Positions 41,497 to 45,658 of a DNA stretch of 45,658 bases are shown one piece after another. Below the pieces are notes generated by a model. The model ran no database searches. It was not told the DNA's origin and worked only from the letters and a program-made list of their open reading frames with translations. The first letter of the stretch is position 1, and every line of letters begins with the position of its first letter. The DNA comes from Phenylobacterium sp. (GTDB lineage: Bacteria; Pseudomonadota; Alphaproteobacteria; Caulobacterales; Caulobacteraceae): the NCBI RefSeq assembly GCF_031181185.1, contig NZ_JAPSKZ010000005.1, positions 1 to 45,658 of the forward strand. Direction: 5' to 3'. Made by a program: the position numbers and the translations under genes.

Positions 41497-42954
41497 ATGA
41501 GCGAAGCAGCTCCCGCAACCGACGCCGGCGGCAACGCGCGGCCCTATTCCGTCTCGGAGCTGGCGTTCGCGCTCAAGCGTACGCTGGAGGACGCCTACGG
41601 CTTCGTGCGGCTGCGGGGCGAGCTGTCGAAGGTCACGCACCATTCGAACGGCCACGTCTATCTGACCATCAAGGACGACAAGGCCGCCATCGACGGCGTC
41701 GTCTGGAAGGGCCAGGTCCGCAATCTCTCCGTCCGGCCCGAGCAGGGGCTGGAGGTGGTGGTGACCGGCAAGATCACCGCCTATCCGCAGGGCTCCCGCT
41801 ACCAGATCGTCATCGAGACGATGGAGGCCGCCGGCGTCGGCGCGCTGCTGGCGCAGCTGGAGCGCCTGAAGGCCAAGCTGAACGCCGAGGGCCTCTTTGC
41901 GCCCGAGCGGAAGAAGCGCTTGCCCGAGACGCCGGCCGTGGTGGGCGTGATCACCAGCCCCACCGGCGCCGTGATCCGGGACATCCTGCACCGCATCCGC
42001 GACCGCTGGCCGTGCCACGTGGTGGTCTGGCCCGTCGTGGTGCAGGGCGACGCCGCCGCCGGCCAGGTGTGCGCGGCCATCCGGGGCTTCTGCGGCCTCG
42101 ATCCGAACGGCCCGGTTCCGCGGCCCGATGTGCTGATCGTCGCCCGCGGCGGCGGCTCGGTCGAGGACCTCTGGCCGTTCAACGACGAGACGCTGGCGCG
42201 CACGGTCGCGGCCTGCACGATCCCGTTGATCAGCGCCGTGGGCCACGAGACCGACACCACCCTCATCGACTTCGTCTCGGACCGTCGGGCGCCCACGCCC
42301 ACCGCGGCCGCGGAAATGGCGACGCCGGTGCTGGCCGAGCTGAAGGGCCTGGTGGGCGATCTGGGCGCCCGCATCCACCGCTGCGCCGGGCGGATGGTCG
42401 AGGACCGCCGCGGTCGGGTGCTGCACGCCGACCGCGCGCTGAAGCGCGTGCCCGACCTGGTGGAACTGGCCGCCCAGAGATTCGGCGTCGTCTCGGGCCG
42501 ATTGGGCGCCGGACTGGCGCGCAACGCCGCCGCCCACGAGCGCGACCTGGTTCGGGTGGCCTCGCGCCTGTCGCCGCTGCTGCTGCAACGGCCCCAAGCT
42601 GTGCAGAAGGACCGGCTGGAGGCCCTGTCCGCCCGGCTACGCCCCTGCATGGACCGCCGGCTGGAGCGGCTCTCCGAGCGACTTGATGGCCTTGGCAAGC
42701 TTTACGCCAGCGTCGATCCGGACCGGCCGCTGCAGCGCGGCTTCGCCCGCGTCACCCGCGCCGACGGATCGATCGTCCACGCCGGCGCGGCGCTCGCGAG
42801 CGGTGAGGAAGTGGCGATCAAGTTCGGCGACGGCGCGACGCGCCAGGCCGTGATCGACGGAGCGGCCGGCGCCGCGCCGCAGCCGCCACCGACCCCGAAG
42901 CCCACCGCCAAGAAGCCCAAGGCCGACGCGCCCCTGCAGGGCGACCTGTTCTGA
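41497..42954 (+). CDS. xseA: Exodeoxyribonuclease VII large subunit
   Basis: 485 aa catalytic subunit of Exo VII, degrading single-stranded DNA during repair. N-terminal OB-fold ([44 protein letters not shown]), catalytic core with [44 protein letters not shown] and [29 protein letters not shown], long coiled coil (about 290-410), and a C-terminal [21 protein letters not shown] domain. The final ~35 residues are Ala/Pro/Lys-rich ([15 protein letters not shown]), a disordered tail. Small subunit xseB is not adjacent. Full length. Confidence 0.96.
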   Translation: MSEAAPATDAGGNARPYSVSELAFALKRTLEDAYGFVRLRGELSKVTHHSNGHVYLTIKDDKAAIDGVVWKGQVRNLSVRPEQGLEVVVTGKITAYPQGSRYQIVIETMEAAGVGALLAQLERLKAKLNAEGLFAPERKKRLPETPAVVGVITSPTGAVIRDILHRIRDRWPCHVVVWPVVVQGDAAAGQVCAAIRGFCGLDPNGPVPRPDVLIVARGGGSVEDLWPFNDETLARTVAACTIPLISAVGHETDTTLIDFVSDRRAPTPTAAAEMATPVLAELKGLVGDLGARIHRCAGRMVEDRRGRVLHADRALKRVPDLVELAAQRFGVVSGRLGAGLARNAAAHERDLVRVASRLSPLLLQRPQAVQKDRLEALSARLRPCMDRRLERLSERLDGLGKLYASVDPDRPLQRGFARVTRADGSIVHAGAALASGEEVAIKFGDGATRQAVIDGAAGAAPQPPPTPKPTAKKPKADAPLQGDLF

Positions 42955-42982
42955 GCCGCGGCAAAGGACTAAATAGGCGGCC

Positions 42983-43204
42983 ATGAACGCCCACGACCGC
43001 GACTTCGCCGCCGGCGACATCGCCAAGCTCCACTACGGCGACGGCGACTTCGCCGTGCTGAAGCCCGGCCGCTATGTGATCTGCGCCGTGACCGGCCAGA
43101 AGGTGCCGCTTGAGCAGCTGCGCTACTGGAGCGCCGAACTGCAGGAGGCCTACGCCGGCCCGGCCGAGGCGCTGCAGCGCTGGAAGGAAACCCACGGCGC
43201 CTAG
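42983..43204 (+). CDS. DUF2093 domain protein
   Basis: 73 aa. Whole protein is the DUF2093 domain: AKLHYGDGDFAVLKPGRYVICAVTGQKVPLEQLRYWSAELQEAYAGPAEALQRW, a small alphaproteobacterial family with a conserved P-G-x-Y-V-x-C-A-V-T-G pattern and one Cys; function unknown. It sits 28 bases after xseA and probably shares its transcript; next to xseA is its usual place in alphaproteobacteria. The stop overlaps the convergent lipid A acyltransferase gene by four bases. Confidence 0.93.
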   Translation: MNAHDRDFAAGDIAKLHYGDGDFAVLKPGRYVICAVTGQKVPLEQLRYWSAELQEAYAGPAEALQRWKETHGA

Positions 43205-44112
43205 CGCGCCTGCTTGTAGACCTCGTTCGGCCAGCGCTTGTGGACCCAGAACCACTCGTGGGGCCGGGCGCGCACGCGATCTTCGATGAAGGCGTTCACC
43301 CGCGCCACGCCGGCGGCAATATCGGCGTCGCGGTCGCCGGTGTCCGTGAGCCGGATCGGCTCGTGCACGATCACCTTGAAGCGCGCGCCGGGTCCGACCC
43401 GCTGAACGCTCATGGGCTGCAGCGGGACGCCGAACCGCAGCGCGAAGGTGGACGGTCCCGGCGCCGTGTGGGCCATGACGCCGAACAGCGGCGCGGCGAC
43501 GCCGCCATTGAACTTCTGGTCGTTCATCAGGGCCACGGACTCGCCCCGCGACAGGGCGCGCATCAGTTCCCGCGCGCCCTCCAGGCCCTTGGGCGCGAAC
43601 AGGCGGACGCCGTAGCGGAAGCGGTTCTTCCGCACGCGGCTGTCGACGTGCGGATTGTTCATCGCGCGATAGGTGATCTGGCACGGCACACCGGCGCGCA
43701 CGATCGCGGCCGCCATCACCTCGAACGCCGAGAAGTGGCCCGAGATGAACACCACGGGCCCCGCGCCCGCGGCGATCTCGCCCAGGCGTTCGCCGTTCTC
43801 GACGGTCACCCGCTCCGGATCCGCGGCGATGCGGTCGAGGATCGGGAACTCGGCGATCCAGCGGCCCAGCTCCTCCCACTGAAGCACCATCAGCCGGTCG
43901 ATCTCGGCGTCGGATGCTTCGGGAAACGCGATGCGCAGGTTGCGCTCGGCCACCCGCCTGGCGCTGGTCAGCGGGCCGAGCGTCCGGAACAGCCAGGCGC
44001 CAAAACCGGACACCGCATCGATCGGGAACAGGCGCGCCAAGCCAGCCAGGGCGTCGAAGCCCAAGGCCTCCAGCCGCCAGGCGATGTCTTGCGCGAAAGC
44101 GGGCTTGGCCAT
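43201..44112 (-). CDS. Lipid A biosynthesis lauroyl acyltransferase family (HtrB/LpxL)
   Basis: 303 aa from ATG 44112, which has GGAAGGGG just upstream; the ATG four codons earlier (44124) is less well placed. Catalytic H126-x4-E131 in ISGHFSAFEV, the HX4(D/E) motif of the late lipid A acyltransferases. Other features: RNLRIAFPEASDAEIDRL, NPHVDSRVRKNRFRYG, LMNDQKFNGGVAAPLFG and C-terminal WFWVHKRWPNEVY, as in LpxL/LpxM. It adds a secondary acyl chain to Kdo-lipid A at the inner face of the cytoplasmic membrane. Whether it is the lauroyl or another acyl type cannot be told. Confidence 0.92.
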   Translation of the reverse strand: MAKPAFAQDIAWRLEALGFDALAGLARLFPIDAVSGFGAWLFRTLGPLTSARRVAERNLRIAFPEASDAEIDRLMVLQWEELGRWIAEFPILDRIAADPERVTVENGERLGEIAAGAGPVVFISGHFSAFEVMAAAIVRAGVPCQITYRAMNNPHVDSRVRKNRFRYGVRLFAPKGLEGARELMRALSRGESVALMNDQKFNGGVAAPLFGVMAHTAPGPSTFALRFGVPLQPMSVQRVGPGARFKVIVHEPIRLTDTGDRDADIAAGVARVNAFIEDRVRARPHEWFWVHKRWPNEVYKQAR

Positions 44113-44158
44113 GGCCCCTTCCATAGTGGCCCGCGACTTGCCGGGGAAGGCTCAAGGG

Positions 44159-44173
44159 GTCCCGATACGGGAC
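44159..44173. promoter_or_regulatory. 15-bp palindrome upstream of XRE regulator gene
   Basis: GTCCCG-ATA-CGGGAC, a perfect 6-bp inverted repeat with a three-base centre, 28 bases before the ATG of the XRE gene at 44202. Size and place fit an autoregulatory operator; it could also be a leader hairpin. Confidence 0.4.
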
Positions 44174-44201
44174 GCCTGGGGATGAAGTGCGGGCGTAATC
44201 C

Positions 44202-44576
44202 ATGGACGAGATCGACCTCCACCTGGGCCGCAAGCTGCGGCGTCGGCGTAAGCTGCTGGGCCTGACCCAGCAGGAACTGGCGGGCGCCTGCGGCGTGCGC
44301 TTCCAACAGATCCAGAAGTACGAATGCGCAGCCAATCGCATGTCGGCCGCCCGCCTCTGGCAGCTCGCCGAGGTGCTGGAAGCCCCCGTGAGCTACTTCT
44401 ATGAAGGCCTCTCGGAGGCTCAGCGCCGCGCCCACGAGGCCGCCGGCGAAGAGACCGACGTCTTCGCCCGCAAGGAGACCCACGAACTGATCCGCGCCTA
44501 CTACGCCCTGGGCGAGCGGCCGCGCCGGCGCCTGCTGGAGCTGGCCAAGGCGATGAACGTTGAGACCCAGGGTTAA
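44202..44576 (+). CDS. XRE-family transcriptional regulator
   Basis: 124 aa. N-terminal Cro/CI helix-turn-helix, about 5-65: LGRKLRRRRKLLGLTQQELAGACGVRFQQIQKYECAANRMSAARLWQLAEVLEAPVSYF, the form common in alphaproteobacteria with F-Q-Q-I-Q-K-Y-E in the recognition helix. The C-terminal half is helical and charged (EAQRRAHEAAGEETDVFARKETHELIRAYYALGERPRRRLLELAKAM), likely a dimer or partner surface. It precedes the histidinol-phosphatase-type gene by 32 bases and may share its transcript. The targets are unknown. Confidence 0.92.
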   Translation: MDEIDLHLGRKLRRRRKLLGLTQQELAGACGVRFQQIQKYECAANRMSAARLWQLAEVLEAPVSYFYEGLSEAQRRAHEAAGEETDVFARKETHELIRAYYALGERPRRRLLELAKAMNVETQG

Positions 44577-44608
44577 GCGCGAGCCAAGTTCAGGCTAAAG
44601 CGGGGGCC

Positions 44609-45436
44609 ATGCCGCTGTCCCCCGCCCTACTCGCCGAACTCGACGCCTTCGTGCTCGAGTTGAACCGCGCCGCCGCAGCCGCGATCCTGCCGCTATTCCG
44701 CGCCGACCACGGCCTGATTGACAAGGGCGTCGCCGGCGCCGTCGGCTACAAGGCCTTCGACCCCGTCACCGAGGCGGACCGCGGCGCCGAACGGGCGATC
44801 CGGGCGCTCATCGCCAAGCGTTACCCGGACCACGGCGTCATCGGCGAAGAGTACGGCGAGGATCGGCCCGACGCCGAGTTCGTCTGGGTCCTGGATCCGG
44901 TGGACGGCACGCGCGCCTTCATCTCCGGCCTGCCGCTCTGGTGCGTGCTGATCGGCCTCCGACACCAGGGCAGGCCGGTGCTGGGCTCGATCGGCCAGCC
45001 CTATCTCGACGAGGTCTATCTCGGATCGGCCGCAGGCTCGCGACTGGTGGCCCGGGGCGCCGAACGGCCGCTGAAGGTGCGGCCCTGCCCGAAGCTGACC
45101 GACGCCATCATCGCAACGACCGATCCCGAGGCCTGCTTCAGCGGGGCGGAGCTCGGCGCCTGGACCCAGGTGCGCGCAGCGGCCCGCCTGGCCCGGCTGG
45201 GCTGTGACGCCTACGCCTACGCCATGGTGGCGGCGGGCACGATGGACCTGGTGATCGAGGCGGGCCTCAAGGCGTGGGACATCGACGCCGCCATCCCCGT
45301 CATCGAAGGGGCGGGCGGGCTCACCACCGACTGGCGCGGCCGGCCGGTGGGACCCAACGGAGGCCAGATCGCCATCGCGGGCGACCGCGCCTGCCTGGAG
45401 GAAGCGCTGGTCGCCCTGAGGCGTTCGGCGGCCTGA
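44609..45436 (+). CDS. hisN: Inositol-monophosphatase family phosphatase, probable histidinol-phosphatase
   Basis: 275 aa metal-dependent phosphatase. IMPase motifs: E80-E81 (VIGEEYGED), D96-x-x-D99 in WVLDPVDGTRAFISGLPLW, and the C-terminal AWDIDAAIPVIEGAGG. The DPVDGTRAFISGLPLW wording with Arg-Ala-Phe and the length are typical of the HisN-type histidinol-phosphatases that finish histidine synthesis in Actinobacteria and many alphaproteobacteria, rather than SuhB or CysQ. Function by family; the exact substrate is not proven by sequence. ATG 44609 is used; it follows the XRE gene by 32 bases. Confidence 0.88.
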   Translation: MPLSPALLAELDAFVLELNRAAAAAILPLFRADHGLIDKGVAGAVGYKAFDPVTEADRGAERAIRALIAKRYPDHGVIGEEYGEDRPDAEFVWVLDPVDGTRAFISGLPLWCVLIGLRHQGRPVLGSIGQPYLDEVYLGSAAGSRLVARGAERPLKVRPCPKLTDAIIATTDPEACFSGAELGAWTQVRAAARLARLGCDAYAYAMVAAGTMDLVIEAGLKAWDIDAAIPVIEGAGGLTTDWRGRPVGPNGGQIAIAGDRACLEEALVALRRSAA

Positions 45437-45442
45437 GCCGCC

Positions 45443-45658
45443 TTACTTCTTGGCCGGAGCCTTCTTCGCCGCCGGCTTCTTGGCGGCGGGCTTCTGAGCG
45501 ACCGGAGCCTTGGCGACCGCCGCCGGCTTGGCCGCAGGCTTGGCGGCCGGCTTCTTGGCGGCGGCCGGCTTCTTTGCCGCGGCCGGCTTCTTGGCGGCGT
45601 CGGGCTTGGCGGCGGCCGGAGCCTTCTTCGCAGCGGCGGGCTTGGCGGCGGCCTTCGG
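45443..45658 (-). CDS. Histone-H1-like Lys/Ala/Pro repeat protein (N-terminal part outside window)
   Basis: The minus strand is open from the right edge to a TAA at 45445-45443, giving at least 71 C-terminal residues made almost only of Lys, Ala and Pro in AAKKPAAAKKPA-like repeats ending APAKK. This is the basic tail seen in bacterial histone H1-like proteins (AlgP/Hc1-like). The N-terminus is beyond the window, so the head domain, if any, cannot be seen; it may be attached to another domain. Convergent with hisN, seven bases apart. Such tails bind DNA non-specifically and compact the nucleoid. Confidence 0.75.
   Translation of the reverse strand, partial: PKAAAKPAAAKKAPAAAKPDAAKKPAAAKKPAAAKKPAAKPAAKPAAVAKAPVAQKPAAKKPAAKKAPAKK

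Noticed and set aside
45443..45658. The Lys/Ala/Pro repeat as a non-coding tandem repeat.
   Set aside because: The minus frame is open throughout, ends in a proper stop, and gives a known kind of histone-like tail.

Overview
This window is GC-rich, densely coded chromosomal DNA from an alphaproteobacterium, most likely of the order Caulobacterales (Caulobacter/Phenylobacterium type). The evidence is a clear GcrA cell-cycle regulator (40.9 kb), a double-length dCTP deaminase, a DUF2093 gene between xseA and a lipid A acyltransferase gene, an Oar-like TonB-dependent receptor, a GTTC-N7-GTTC SOS box and GANTC motifs near promoters. I see no insertion sequence, prophage, CRISPR array or rRNA. Both edges cut a gene: a serine hydrolase on the left and a Lys/Ala/Pro histone-H1-like protein on the right.

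Layout. 0-5.4 kb: truncated serine hydrolase, then pgsA, uvrC and an acyl-CoA synthetase on the minus strand. 5.4-10.4 kb: a 390-base divergent promoter region with three GANTC sites, a one-pass Ala/Thr/Pro-rich protein, an Asp/Glu-racemase-like protein lacking one catalytic Cys, small membrane proteins (73 and 35 aa), a mini RTX protein, an acyltransferase, and a small Cys-rich gene behind a perfect LexA box. 10.4-13 kb: a TPP riboswitch drives thiC and a downstream unknown gene. 13-17.8 kb: a lipoprotein, a D-cysteine desulfhydrase/racemase gene pair, a PAS protein, a zinc metallopeptidase and two exported proteins.

17.8-24.3 kb: a signalling cluster. A LytTR response regulator, an Oar-type receptor, a LytS-type histidine kinase and an EamA exporter lie in a row on the minus strand. 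All three upstream regions carry direct repeats spaced about 21 bp, like LytTR-family operators. A tRNA-Gly(CCC) closes the cluster. 24.4-30.5 kb: a tryptophan-catabolism pair, two TraB/GumN paralogues flanking a tightly overlapping membrane-protein/XRE cassette, and dcd. 30.6-38 kb: metZ, a cytochrome P450, hslO, a serine hydrolase, argF and argD. 38-45.7 kb: a membrane protein divergent from an AraC regulator, an ABC-2 permease, gcrA, xseA, a DUF2093 gene, an lpxL-like gene, an XRE regulator, a histidinol-phosphatase-type IMPase and the histone-like tail.

Most of the window is housekeeping: DNA repair (uvrC, xseA), thiamine, arginine, methionine and histidine synthesis, phospholipid and lipid A synthesis, and cell-cycle control. 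The parts most worth a second look are the LytTR/Oar/kinase cluster with its shared repeats, the SOS-box gene at 9.9-10.3 kb, and the XRE/membrane cassette at 27.7-28.5 kb. All assignments come from reading motifs by eye; no database search was run.
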